From Thermococcus bergensis (lineage in GTDB: Archaea; Methanobacteriota_B; Thermococci; Thermococcales; Thermococcaceae): a DNA stretch of 64,000 nucleotides. Positions 37,603-45,125 of this stretch are shown here, piece by piece (position 1 is the first letter of the stretch; each line of letters opens with the position of its first letter). A program made the position numbers and the translations under genes. The DNA lies in contig NZ_JABFNK010000005.1 in NCBI RefSeq assembly GCF_020386975.1, forward strand, positions 372,001 to 436,000, in the 5' to 3' direction. The notes below the pieces were generated by a model that did no database searches, was not told the origin of the DNA, and saw nothing but the letters and a program-made list of their open reading frames with translations.

Positions 37603-38568
37603 TCACTTGTCGAGGTGCTTTAAAGCCTCTATTAGTTTGTCATTTTCCTCTTTTTTCCGAATGCTGAATCTTATGTGGCCAGGCAATCCAAAACTTGAGC
37701 AGTCTCTAACGAGTATCCTCTTCTCCACAAGCTTCTCAACCGTGGTTTTTGCATCTCCAACGTATTTGATAAAGAAGTTTGCATCGCTTTTTACGTTCAA
37801 TTCACGTTCTACTCGCTCTTTTTCTTCCCAGATTAGTGGCATTGTTCGTTTTAAGTGTTCAAATTCATCCGCTATGACAAACTCTAAAAACGCATAGCCA
37901 AGGGACCCAATGCTCCAAGGCATCCTTACACTTTTGAAGGCCTCCTCAAACCCAACAACATAGCCAACTCTAATTCCTGGCAAGCCATAGCTCTTTGTAA
38001 ATGTTCTCAGCTTTACTATGTTTTCACTTTCGGGACTTTCTGCATCTTTCACGAAATCTATAAAAGCCTCATCTAGAACGAGAAGTGAATTTTCATCCTC
38101 CACTGCTTGGATTAAGGGCTTAAGATCTTTCACCCCATAGAATTTCCCATCAGGGTTGTTGGGATTGCAGAAGAAGATAATACTACCTTTATCAACTTTC
38201 TCAGCCATTGTTCTTGGATCATTTGGAGTCTTTATGATCTCAGCCCCAAAAATTTTTGCAATTCTCTCGTATTCTCCGTAGGTGTGCTCTGGAATGATCA
38301 CTTTTCTTTTTCCTTTCATTGCGAGGATGCCAACTAGGTATAAAGCTTCGGTTATTCCAGCCGTGACCGTTAATGGTTCCCCCACAATGCTCGAAAGTTC
38401 TTCTTCAAGCCCTTCCCAGTAGAGGTAGCGATTGCTTAGGGTTTTAGCACGCTCAACCATCTCATCTATCCATTCTGGAAGATAGGGGTTCAATGAGGCT
38501 GAAAAGTCCAACAATCCCTCCCTTCTAGCGCCTCCATGCTGAGCTTTAAATTTAACAGGCTTAAGCAT
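37603..38568 (-). CDS. cobD: CobD/HisC-like threonine-phosphate decarboxylase
   Basis: PLP-dependent class I/II aminotransferase fold, 321 residues. HGGARREGLLDFSASLNPY at the N-terminus is typical of CobD, and the PLP lysine is in FTKSYGLPGIRVGY near residue 195. CobD makes aminopropanol phosphate for the cobamide side chain. The start lies 2 bp before the cbiB stop region, so the two are one operon (cbiB-cobD) behind a shared palindromic operator. A role as HisC is the alternative but is less likely in this context. Confidence 0.88.
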   Translation of the reverse strand: MLKPVKFKAQHGGARREGLLDFSASLNPYLPEWIDEMVERAKTLSNRYLYWEGLEEELSSIVGEPLTVTAGITEALYLVGILAMKGKRKVIIPEHTYGEYERIAKIFGAEIIKTPNDPRTMAEKVDKGSIIFFCNPNNPDGKFYGVKDLKPLIQAVEDENSLLVLDEAFIDFVKDAESPESENIVKLRTFTKSYGLPGIRVGYVVGFEEAFKSVRMPWSIGSLGYAFLEFVIADEFEHLKRTMPLIWEEKERVERELNVKSDANFFIKYVGDAKTTVEKLVEKRILVRDCSSFGLPGHIRFSIRKKEENDKLIEALKHLDK

Positions 38569-38569
38569 T

Positions 38570-39430
38570 CTACCACCTCCACATAGCCAAAGCAGATATA
38601 AGTATCCATTCACCCACAACAATCCAGTAGATTCTAAGAGCTCGTTTTATATCCTCAAGTTCTGGTGCTTTGCCATCAAAATGGTATGCCCCGTATTTCT
38701 CAAGCCAGACTCCTAAAACGGCGCTCATTGCCGCAATCGGTTTATCCCCATTTATTTTGAATTTGGCCTTTTTATAATGAGACAACACCTTTCTAGGGCC
38801 GAAAGGAAGAAACAAAAGAACGGTAAAACGTGCAGGAATAAAGTTTACAAGGTCGTCCATTCTAGCTGCAAACTTTCCAAAAAACTCGTATCTCTCATTC
38901 CTATATCCAATCATGGCATCGAGAGTGTTTATGGCTCTATACACCAATGCCCCGCTTAACCCAAAGAGGAGAAAATAGAAAATTGGAGCAACCACACTAT
39001 CCACGATGTTCTCGGCGAGGCTCTCGATTGCTGCTGAGTTAAGATGATACCTATCTAGGCTTTTCACATCTCTGCTCACAATCAAACCAACGTACTTTCG
39101 CTGTTCTTCGATGTCTTCTCTTATGGTGTTCTTTACATGCCAGGCAAGGCTTTTTATAGCAAAGGAGGTCTTTAAAAGGTAAGCACCCAAGGCAATGCTA
39201 AGCCATCTAGGCAAAAAGTAAGGAAGTTTTGAAAGGAAAAAGGCAAAGCCAATCACAGCCATCGCCCCTAAAGACCCTATAACAAGGTCTAGAGCTGGAC
39301 TTCTCCTTCTGTAATGTTTATCAAAAAATTCAATGAGCTTGCCAAACCACACTACAGGGTGAATTAAGGCAGGTGGTTCTCCTATCATCAAGTCCCACAC
39401 CAAAGCAAGGAGAAAGATTATCGGCTTCAT
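38570..39430 (-). CDS. cbiB: Adenosylcobinamide-phosphate synthase
   Basis: Membrane enzyme that joins cobyric acid to aminopropanol (phosphate). 286 residues with several hydrophobic segments. Conserved CbiB segments: [21 protein letters not shown] near residue 14, [19 protein letters not shown] near 126 and [17 protein letters not shown] near 170. First gene of the cbiB-cobD operon. Confidence 0.92.
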   Translation of the reverse strand: MKPIIFLLALVWDLMIGEPPALIHPVVWFGKLIEFFDKHYRRRSPALDLVIGSLGAMAVIGFAFFLSKLPYFLPRWLSIALGAYLLKTSFAIKSLAWHVKNTIREDIEEQRKYVGLIVSRDVKSLDRYHLNSAAIESLAENIVDSVVAPIFYFLLFGLSGALVYRAINTLDAMIGYRNERYEFFGKFAARMDDLVNFIPARFTVLLFLPFGPRKVLSHYKKAKFKINGDKPIAAMSAVLGVWLEKYGAYHFDGKAPELEDIKRALRIYWIVVGEWILISALAMWRW

Positions 39431-39447
39431 TTCGGCATCAACAGTGT

Positions 39448-39462
39448 TGGATATTTTATCCT
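39448..39462 (-). promoter_or_regulatory. Cobamide-cluster palindrome at the cbiB-cobD promoter
   Basis: TGGATATTTTATCCT matches the palindrome TGGAYAAWTTRTCCA at 13 of 15 positions. It sits 18 bp upstream of the cbiB start, just downstream of a TATA-like GTTAAAAGG on the minus strand, a position where a bound repressor would block transcription. Confidence 0.6.
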
Positions 39463-39537
39463 TTTAACTCTTTCCGGAGCTCAATTTAGGGAGAACTAGA
39501 ATTATCAAAAACTTTGATGGCAATATTTTGCCACGTT

Positions 39538-40293
39538 TCAAAATACTCCACCATGAATTGAGACAAATGCCTTTCTTATCTCTTCATACTCTTCAAGAAT
39601 ATCCTCATTTGGTTCTTTTATTCCTCTCCTAACGTACCAGGCTGGATGTCTAAGGTAAATTGCACCAAGGCCAAGCTTTTTCAGGGCTTTCTGAGCAGTT
39701 CTGCCGACGGCAAAAATAGTTTTAGGCTTGAGGATATCGAGTTCCCTCCCCAAAAGCCCTAGCTCCTTTTCCCCAAATCCTTTCAGCTTGTTTTCCGGAG
39801 GATTGCACTTAACAACATTGGTGATGTACACAAAATCCGGGTTTATGCCGAGAGAAAAGAGGGTCTTCCTAAGAAGCATTCCCGAGGCATCTCTGTAGAA
39901 GCATATTCCCGTTAATCCGCACCCCTTTCTGCCCGGCGCTTCACCTATTAAAGCAATTTTTGAACCCACCCATCCGTTTGCAAAGGGCAAGCCTTCAAAG
40001 GCTTTTATTTTCATCTGGTATTCATAGTTTTCTCTACTGCAGAACCTCAAGGGAGATCTAAGAAATTCATGATAAAGCTTAACAAGCTCATAAGCCTTTT
40101 TCTCATCCTTCTCATCTTTGACCAGAAACCTTTCCTTCGGGTTGTATAGGGTTTTAGCATAAACCCCATAGGTTTTCTCATCCAGAGAAAGAAGGTCTCT
40201 CCACGTCTTTAAGAATAACGGCATGGTTTTGAAGTTTTTTGGATTTATATAAACTTCGCCAATCCTTTTAAGGCTCTCAAACCTCAGCAGCAT
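39538..40293 (-). CDS. Uracil-DNA glycosylase superfamily protein
   Basis: 251 residues. Motifs: GEAPGRKGCGLTGICFYRDASG near residue 126 (motif A with an inserted cysteine segment), TNVVKCNPPEN near 166 and a late LRHPAW (motif B region). This fits the family 4/5-like thermophilic glycosylases, but the long N-terminal extension is unusual. The ATG at 40293 has no ribosome binding site, yet a TATA element (AATTATAAATC) lies about 25 bases upstream, so the mRNA is probably leaderless. Confidence 0.75.
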   Translation of the reverse strand: MLLRFESLKRIGEVYINPKNFKTMPLFLKTWRDLLSLDEKTYGVYAKTLYNPKERFLVKDEKDEKKAYELVKLYHEFLRSPLRFCSRENYEYQMKIKAFEGLPFANGWVGSKIALIGEAPGRKGCGLTGICFYRDASGMLLRKTLFSLGINPDFVYITNVVKCNPPENKLKGFGEKELGLLGRELDILKPKTIFAVGRTAQKALKKLGLGAIYLRHPAWYVRRGIKEPNEDILEEYEEIRKAFVSIHGGVF

Positions 40294-40295
40294 AA

Positions 40296-40310
40296 AGGAT
40301 AAAATGTCCA
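40296..40310 (+). promoter_or_regulatory. Cobamide-cluster palindrome upstream of the 40336-41643 operon
   Basis: AGGATAAAATGTCCA matches the palindrome at 13 of 15 positions. It overlaps the TATA-like ATAAAAT that would serve the rightward operon ending in cobZ, and also lies at the start of the leftward glycosylase transcript. Confidence 0.6.
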
Positions 40311-40335
40311 ATAGATTTATAATTTTGGTGGTGGC

Positions 40336-40575
40336 ATGGAGACAAAATTTTGTGAGGGAATAATTGTAAAAGGAAAAAGCCCACAAGAAAGCTGCGCCCT
40401 CCACTTCTGGAAGGCTCCATGGAAAAGGGGATTTAAAGGAGCAATTAGCGGAGCTATAAGAGCTTATCCATGGCTATGCCTTAACTGTGGTGCGATAATT
40501 CCTTACGTGGAGGAGGCAGAGCTTCAAAAAGTCAAAGAGGAATACGAAGAGGCAAAGCTGGAGGGAAGGCTTTGA
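40336..40575 (+). CDS. Small CxxC protein of unknown function in the cobamide cluster
   Basis: 79 residues, not recognised. A CxxC pair is in YPWLCLNCGAIIPYVEEAEL near residue 45, a possible half zinc site; the C-terminus is a charged helix (LQKVKEEYEEAKLEGRL). The start has GGTGGTGGC. It overlaps the next gene by TTGA, so it belongs to the operon ending in cobZ. Confidence 0.6.
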   Translation: METKFCEGIIVKGKSPQESCALHFWKAPWKRGFKGAISGAIRAYPWLCLNCGAIIPYVEEAELQKVKEEYEEAKLEGRL

Positions 40576-41216
40576 GGGGTGTAACTTTTTTCTCAGGTGG
40601 AAAGGATGGATTATACGCCCTCTATCTTGCCGAAAAGAGAGGTATCAAAGTTCCCTATTTACTTGCCCTCAAGACTTCAATTGGACTATCTCCCCACTGG
40701 GAAAATTTTGATGCCCTTAAGATCATTGCAAATGCCATGGGGAAAACTCTCCTTACCTTTGACATGGCAGAAGGAGGAGATTCTTTAGCCAGATTCATAG
40801 CATCCCTTGAAGTTGATTATCTCATAGCAGGGGACATATTCCTAGAAGAACACCTAAAGTGGGTGGAGTGGCTTGCTGAAAAAGCCGGTGTTAGAAGCTT
40901 AGAACCCCTGTGGGGACGAAATACGCTTGAGCTAGCCGAAGAGATTCTTAATACTGGCTTTGAATATGCAATAATTGCAGTAAATAAGGAAAAACTTGGA
41001 AAAGACTGGTTAGGATATAAGTTTTCCTCCCTGGAAGATTTAGATGTATTCTTAGACAAGAACCCCGCCGTAGATCCGCTCGGTGAAAGGGGAGAGTTCC
41101 ACACGGTAACACTCTCCGGCCCACTCTTTAGGGAGCGTTTTAAGCTTGAAAAGCTTTCCATTGAGAAAAGCGAAAAGTATTGGTGGTTAAGGTTTAAGGT
41201 GATGAGGGATGATTGA
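40572..41216 (+). CDS. PP-loop ATPase of the diphthine-ammonia ligase (Dph6) family
   Basis: 214 residues. N-terminal ATP pyrophosphatase loop FFSGGKDGLYAL, then the family segments DYLIAGDIFLEEHLKWVEWL and GEFHTVTLSGPLF. Dph6 amidates diphthine on elongation factor 2. Here the gene is coupled (TTG start overlapping the previous stop) to a small CxxC gene and to cobZ behind a cobamide operator, so a paralogous role in cobamide metabolism is possible. I cannot decide between the two from sequence. Confidence 0.78.
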   Translation: MRGVTFFSGGKDGLYALYLAEKRGIKVPYLLALKTSIGLSPHWENFDALKIIANAMGKTLLTFDMAEGGDSLARFIASLEVDYLIAGDIFLEEHLKWVEWLAEKAGVRSLEPLWGRNTLELAEEILNTGFEYAIIAVNKEKLGKDWLGYKFSSLEDLDVFLDKNPAVDPLGERGEFHTVTLSGPLFRERFKLEKLSIEKSEKYWWLRFKVMRDD

Positions 41217-41643
41217 AAAGCTTAATTCCAAGGGAATAACCCTTGAAAAAATGCTCGATACTGCCCTGGAGCTCTACATCGGAGAAGAGAGAGAAAAGGT
41301 CAAAGAAAAACTCAAGGAAATCATGCTCCACTATCTAAACGATATAAATATCCAAGCACTTTTGACAGCTGCTCTGCTCTTGGAAGAGGACTTCAAAGTT
41401 GAAGGTGATCCGATAAACCTAGTTGCCGATGAGCTCATCGGGATTAACATAGCTGAGTATATTGGGGGCAAGATGGCTCTGTTCAACTTCTTTTACTACG
41501 ACACAAAAAAGCCCGGGATTTTAAAGGAGCTCCCTCCTTTCCTAGATGATGCCATAGGAGGATTCATTGCCGGATGCATGACAAAGCTCTTCGAGCTCAC
41601 TTCATCCGGGACTCCCAACGAAGGGGGAGGAATAACAATCTAA
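41209..41643 (+). CDS. cobZ: Alpha-ribazole phosphatase, CobZ type
   Basis: 144 residues. The ending DDAIGGFIAGCMTKLFEL matches the phosphatidylglycerophosphatase A-like fold used by CobZ, the archaeal replacement for CobC. CobZ removes the phosphate from alpha-ribazole phosphate or the cobamide phosphate in the last steps of assembly. It overlaps the previous gene by 8 bp and the convergent ABC permease by 4 bp. PgpA itself is the alternative, but context favours CobZ. Confidence 0.72.
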   Translation: MIEKLNSKGITLEKMLDTALELYIGEEREKVKEKLKEIMLHYLNDINIQALLTAALLLEEDFKVEGDPINLVADELIGINIAEYIGGKMALFNFFYYDTKKPGILKELPPFLDDAIGGFIAGCMTKLFELTSSGTPNEGGGITI

Positions 41644-42338
41644 TCTTCCCTGAACTCGATGGTAAGAATCAATACCAAGCACAAAACTAGCCAGAACACT
41701 AATGATGCCATAGACAAACCCCCATATTGCGGATGCTCATATGCTATCAGGTGGGAAGCACTGACGGTGGGTATCAGGAGGAGAACATAGCGTAGTTTCT
41801 CGGGTGCGAGAGTTATGGGGTAATAAACCGGAAGAAAAACCGTTAGTATGGTTGTTAAAACCGTTGACAGCCTCATAACCGTAAGGGGTTCCCTCATTTT
41901 GACACCGATGTACATTCCAATGGTCGTGCTCCATATCCACAGAGAAACCACACCGAAGGCTACATATCTTATGTGAGAAAGCCCAAACTTTGCGAGGAGA
42001 GTGAGGATGAGTATCGCCAAGTAAGGCGTAGCCGGCAAACTCATGCCTATCGATATTCCGAGCATCTTCTCTGCTGAATTCCCAGGTAAAGACATCATTA
42101 TATCGTAAAATTTTGAACGAACTTTCATCCCCACCAGCTCTATTGGAAGATCTGCCATCCCAACCCCAATGATGAAGCTGATGATGGCTCCTGCAATGGC
42201 AGATGAAAGAAATCTGCCCTCACTAATCACATAGACGATAAAAATAAACGAAAGTGGTTGTATGGCAAAACTTAAGATTGAGCTTTTGCTCTTCATTAAT
42301 GCGTTCCCATAATACTCAATTATTGCCCAGAGGTTCAT
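41640..42338 (-). CDS. ABC-2 type permease of the radical SAM operon
   Basis: 232 residues with six hydrophobic segments, the ABC-2 exporter pattern. No ligand motif. It overlaps the ATPase gene by 4 bp (ATGA), so the pair makes one exporter. With the radical SAM gene and the small peptide gene upstream, it would be the export step of a modified-peptide system. Confidence 0.82.
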   Translation of the reverse strand: MNLWAIIEYYGNALMKSKSSILSFAIQPLSFIFIVYVISEGRFLSSAIAGAIISFIIGVGMADLPIELVGMKVRSKFYDIMMSLPGNSAEKMLGISIGMSLPATPYLAILILTLLAKFGLSHIRYVAFGVVSLWIWSTTIGMYIGVKMREPLTVMRLSTVLTTILTVFLPVYYPITLAPEKLRYVLLLIPTVSASHLIAYEHPQYGGLSMASLVFWLVLCLVLILTIEFRED

Positions 42339-43216
42339 CTCAAATCCCCCACAAGGAATATATCTTCTATGGTCAGTTCCTCTCTTTTAAAAGGGATTCC
42401 AGTATCTTTTAGCTCCTCAATCACCTCTCTTTCCTCTGATTTTGACTTGGTATAGACGAAAGTGTTCTTCCCTGCCCTCCTTGTTGTATAGTCCTCCTTG
42501 GTAAACTCCCCAAAAACAACTATCTTCGAATGGAACTGTGATAGATACTGCCGTGCAATTTTCTCGGGTTTACCAAAAGCAACCACCCTTCCTTTTTTAA
42601 GGAGAAGCACGTTGTCGCATACGCTGGAAATTTCGTTCAAATAGTGGCTTGTTATTACTACGGTGGAGTTCTTGCTTTTTTCTCTCAATATTTCCCACAA
42701 CTTCAGGCGATTTTCAACGTCGAGCCCCACAGTAGGCTCATCCAGATAGTAGATTTTAGCATCAGCCGACAAAATCATGGCGAGCAGAGTTTTCCTCACC
42801 ATGCCACCCGAAAGCGTTGACATTATCTTATCGGCATAGTCAATGCCAAACTCCTCCACAGCCTTTCCAGCCCGAATCTTGGCATCTTTCCTTGAAAATC
42901 CACGCATCCTGAGGTAGTGGTAAATGTACTCGAAAGGCGTGAGGGTGTAAAAATGGGACTTTGCCTCTTGAGGCAGGAGCGCAAAGAGGTTTTTAATTTC
43001 GCTTTTGCGGGAATTAACCTCATGACCGTACAGGAGTATTCTGCCCTTGTCCGGTTTAAGCAGTAAACTGAGAATTCTCACTAAGGTTGTTTTTCCCGCA
43101 CCGTTCGGCCCAATAATCCCGAGAATGCCCCCTTCCTGCACTGAAAAAGTTAAGGAATCGAGGGCTTTGATTTCTCCATAGCTCTTGGTGAGATCTTCAA
43201 CTGCTATTGCTTCCAT
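42335..43216 (-). CDS. ABC transporter ATPase of the radical SAM operon
   Basis: 293 residues. Walker A GPNGAGKTT near residue 36, signature LSGGM near 133, Walker B IYYLDEPTVGLD near 150 and the switch HYLNE near 190. The ABC-2 exporter subclass (CcmA-like) has a C-terminal extension. The start at 43216 overlaps the end of the radical SAM gene by 13 bp, so the proteins are made in a coupled manner. It has no peptidase domain, so any leader peptide would have to be cut by another enzyme. Confidence 0.9.
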   Translation of the reverse strand: MEAIAVEDLTKSYGEIKALDSLTFSVQEGGILGIIGPNGAGKTTLVRILSLLLKPDKGRILLYGHEVNSRKSEIKNLFALLPQEAKSHFYTLTPFEYIYHYLRMRGFSRKDAKIRAGKAVEEFGIDYADKIMSTLSGGMVRKTLLAMILSADAKIYYLDEPTVGLDVENRLKLWEILREKSKNSTVVITSHYLNEISSVCDNVLLLKKGRVVAFGKPEKIARQYLSQFHSKIVVFGEFTKEDYTTRRAGKNTFVYTKSKSEEREVIEELKDTGIPFKREELTIEDIFLVGDLR

Positions 43217-44610
43217 TCTTCCCCCTCCAACTTGGAGGTGTACAATTGGTTTAATGGGGAGCCTGGAATATCTTTTGTGCAATACAGTTCTCGGGGTATG
43301 GCCTTGCAAAACGTGTTGCAATATCCTTTCTTATAAAGAACGCATTGTCTGCATTCAGGAGCAACCAAGTTGAATTTATCCTTTTCAGGATCATCAATGC
43401 CGATCCTGAAGTATTCTGCAAGGGGAGATGCCAATATGTCTTTTAAAGAGTTTTGAAAAATATTGCCTAATTTAAACTTTTGATCCCTAAGAAAGACGCA
43501 AGGATATACATCCCCATTTGTATGTATTTGTATTTGAAAATTAACTGCGCCGCATCTGGCAGTTGGTTTTGTAGGGGGCGGATTAAGGGGTGTCACACCC
43601 GCTAAAGACTTCAACACAGTTACATTTTTTGCTTGTTTTGATCCTTGAAGTATCAAGTGGTATGCCTCTACTAGTTCGTTAAGGGAGAGCCCTTCGGATT
43701 TTATGAATTTTCCTCTACCAATAGGGATTAATGCTCCATAAACCCAGCTATCCGCTCCTAATGAATCAACGAGTTTAATAATATCGGGCAATTCATGCAA
43801 GTTTCTTTTACCTATGGTAGTGCCAACAACGATCATTGTTCTATGATGGTTCTTATCTCTGGCAAGGTTTTTGATAGCCCAAATTACTTTATCATAAGTC
43901 CCATACCCCCGATAAAATTCGTGAGTGTCTCGTGTTGCTCCATCCAATGCTATCTGGATTTCATCAACATACTCCTTAACAATGGACAACAATTTTTGAT
44001 TCTTATACAATGGAGTTCCATTAGTGGCAACTATCACATAAAATCCACGATCTTGAGCATCTTTTAGTATTTTGTCAATCTCTGGATGAAGAAGGGGTTC
44101 TCCTCCAGTAACCCATAAAATTGGGATTCTAAGAGTTTCAAGTTCGTCAAACACATGCAAAACTTCATCAAAACTCATGTACAGATTTGTGTGAGGTCCA
44201 GAATTAGCATAACAGTATTTGCAAGCCAAATTACAGTAGGATGTAATCTCTACTGCTGCTAGATGAGGAGCAGAGTATGAGTATGGGTGTGCTTGGGGAT
44301 ATGGAGAAAGGAATTCTGTAGTAAATCCCAGCAATTTGCTTAGGCGTTCGTAGAGCATAGCCTCGGCATTTTCTCGAGTCATTCCAAAAGCATTTTGCAT
44401 CATTGAAACAATTTTTTCATAAGGTACATGTGACTTAGCAAGTTCAAGTAGTGCAATAGTTCCAAGGTCTGTGTAAACTTCAAAACCTTTTGTATCCTTT
44501 TTGCTACTAATCTTGTGAAGTACTAATCCCCGTCCTTCCTCTTTTCTCCAGTAGAAAACTCCTGAGTCAACAAGCCTCTGAAGCTTCAAATACAAATCTT
44601 CAGTGTTCAT
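43204..44610 (-). CDS. Radical SAM/SPASM peptide-modifying enzyme with PqqD-like N-terminus
   Basis: 468 residues in three parts. Residues 1-100 resemble a PqqD-type RiPP recognition element (DLGTIALLELAKSHVPYEKI followed by helices). Residues 112-330 are a radical SAM barrel with CNLACKYCYA binding the 4Fe-4S cluster and VTGGEPLLHPE. The C-terminus is a SPASM region with cysteines in CGAVNF, VYPCVF, CRQCVLYKKGYCNTFC and LYC. Enzymes with this build cross-link or otherwise modify ribosomal peptides, or modify cofactors. AGGAGGG precedes the start. It follows a 51-codon peptide gene and precedes an ABC exporter. Confidence 0.88.
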   Translation of the reverse strand: MNTEDLYLKLQRLVDSGVFYWRKEEGRGLVLHKISSKKDTKGFEVYTDLGTIALLELAKSHVPYEKIVSMMQNAFGMTRENAEAMLYERLSKLLGFTTEFLSPYPQAHPYSYSAPHLAAVEITSYCNLACKYCYANSGPHTNLYMSFDEVLHVFDELETLRIPILWVTGGEPLLHPEIDKILKDAQDRGFYVIVATNGTPLYKNQKLLSIVKEYVDEIQIALDGATRDTHEFYRGYGTYDKVIWAIKNLARDKNHHRTMIVVGTTIGKRNLHELPDIIKLVDSLGADSWVYGALIPIGRGKFIKSEGLSLNELVEAYHLILQGSKQAKNVTVLKSLAGVTPLNPPPTKPTARCGAVNFQIQIHTNGDVYPCVFLRDQKFKLGNIFQNSLKDILASPLAEYFRIGIDDPEKDKFNLVAPECRQCVLYKKGYCNTFCKAIPRELYCTKDIPGSPLNQLYTSKLEGEEWKQ

Positions 44611-44660
44611 TTTACTCCCTCCTTTGACTCATACACAAAAATTAAAAATACAATAGGGGA

Positions 44661-44816
44661 TCAAAAACCACTTATTGACCATGCCCTTGAGTTGCACTGT
44701 CTGCCTGCACACAATGGGGGGATTTGGGAGTAGTTGAATTCTGGCTTGGTCTCGACTATGTTTTTAACAAGTTCCAAAATTTCCGCTTCTTGCTTGGCGT
44801 CCGCCGCGCAAATCAC
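44661..44816 (-). CDS. Candidate RiPP precursor peptide (51 residues)
   Basis: Open frame from GTG at 44816 to TGA at 44661, 50 bp ahead of the radical SAM gene on the same strand. It begins VICAADAKQEAEILELVKNI, a helical leader-like part. It ends in a short tail with two cysteines, LCAGRQCNSRAWSISGF, which looks like a core peptide. A TTG at 44837 would add seven hydrophobic residues. A TATA-like element (AAATTTATAATT, minus strand, about 44839-44850) fits a nearly leaderless start at the GTG; there is no clear ribosome binding site. It could instead be a gene remnant cut by the MITE just upstream. Confidence 0.5.
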   Translation of the reverse strand: MICAADAKQEAEILELVKNIVETKPEFNYSQIPPLCAGRQCNSRAWSISGF

Positions 44817-44867
44817 CAGTAGTATATTTAAACACAAAAATTATAAATTTTACTTTTGATACTTCAA

Positions 44868-45063
44868 TATTGTCCAGGATAATCAGTAGGACGTTAGAGT
44901 TAGACTATCTTAAGTTAAGATTCCATAAAAAAGATGAAAAAAGATTAAGACTGAACCCACCTAGTAAACAATGATTTCAGCCTTTATATTCCCCTCAACT
45001 TTTTCTGATTTTCTCAAGTAGTATTAGTGATTTAAATCGCCCCTACTGCTTATCCTGGCAGTA
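44868..45063. mobile_element. IS6-derived MITE, about 196 bp
   Basis: Both ends carry inverted copies of the left end of the IS6-type element at 16749: the motif CAGGATAAKCAGTRGGRCG is on each side, facing inward. Read on the minus strand, the interior follows the IS6 left end as far as the palindromic segment around its transposase start (GCTGAAATCATTGTTTACT compared with ACTGAAACCATTATTTACT). No transposase remains. The 8-bp flanks do not match. It lies between the radical SAM operon and cobS. Confidence 0.75.
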
Positions 45064-45101
45064 TTCGTACATGGGGCAGACTTTTTAAGCTTTCTTGCAA
45101 T

Positions 45102-45116
45102 TGGATTAATTAGCCA
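45102..45116 (+). promoter_or_regulatory. Cobamide-cluster palindrome at the cobS-cobY promoter
   Basis: TGGATTAATTAGCCA matches the palindrome TGGAYAAWTTRTCCA at 13 of 15 positions and is itself nearly symmetric. A TATA-like CTTTTTAAGC (45081-45090) puts the predicted transcription start inside this site. Confidence 0.55.
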
Positions 45117-45125
45117 GGTGGTTGC

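Noticed and set aside
44611-45125. Cobalamin riboswitch upstream of cobS
   Set aside because: I looked for a B12-box-like sequence and saw none. The region is explained by the MITE, a TATA element and the palindromic site.
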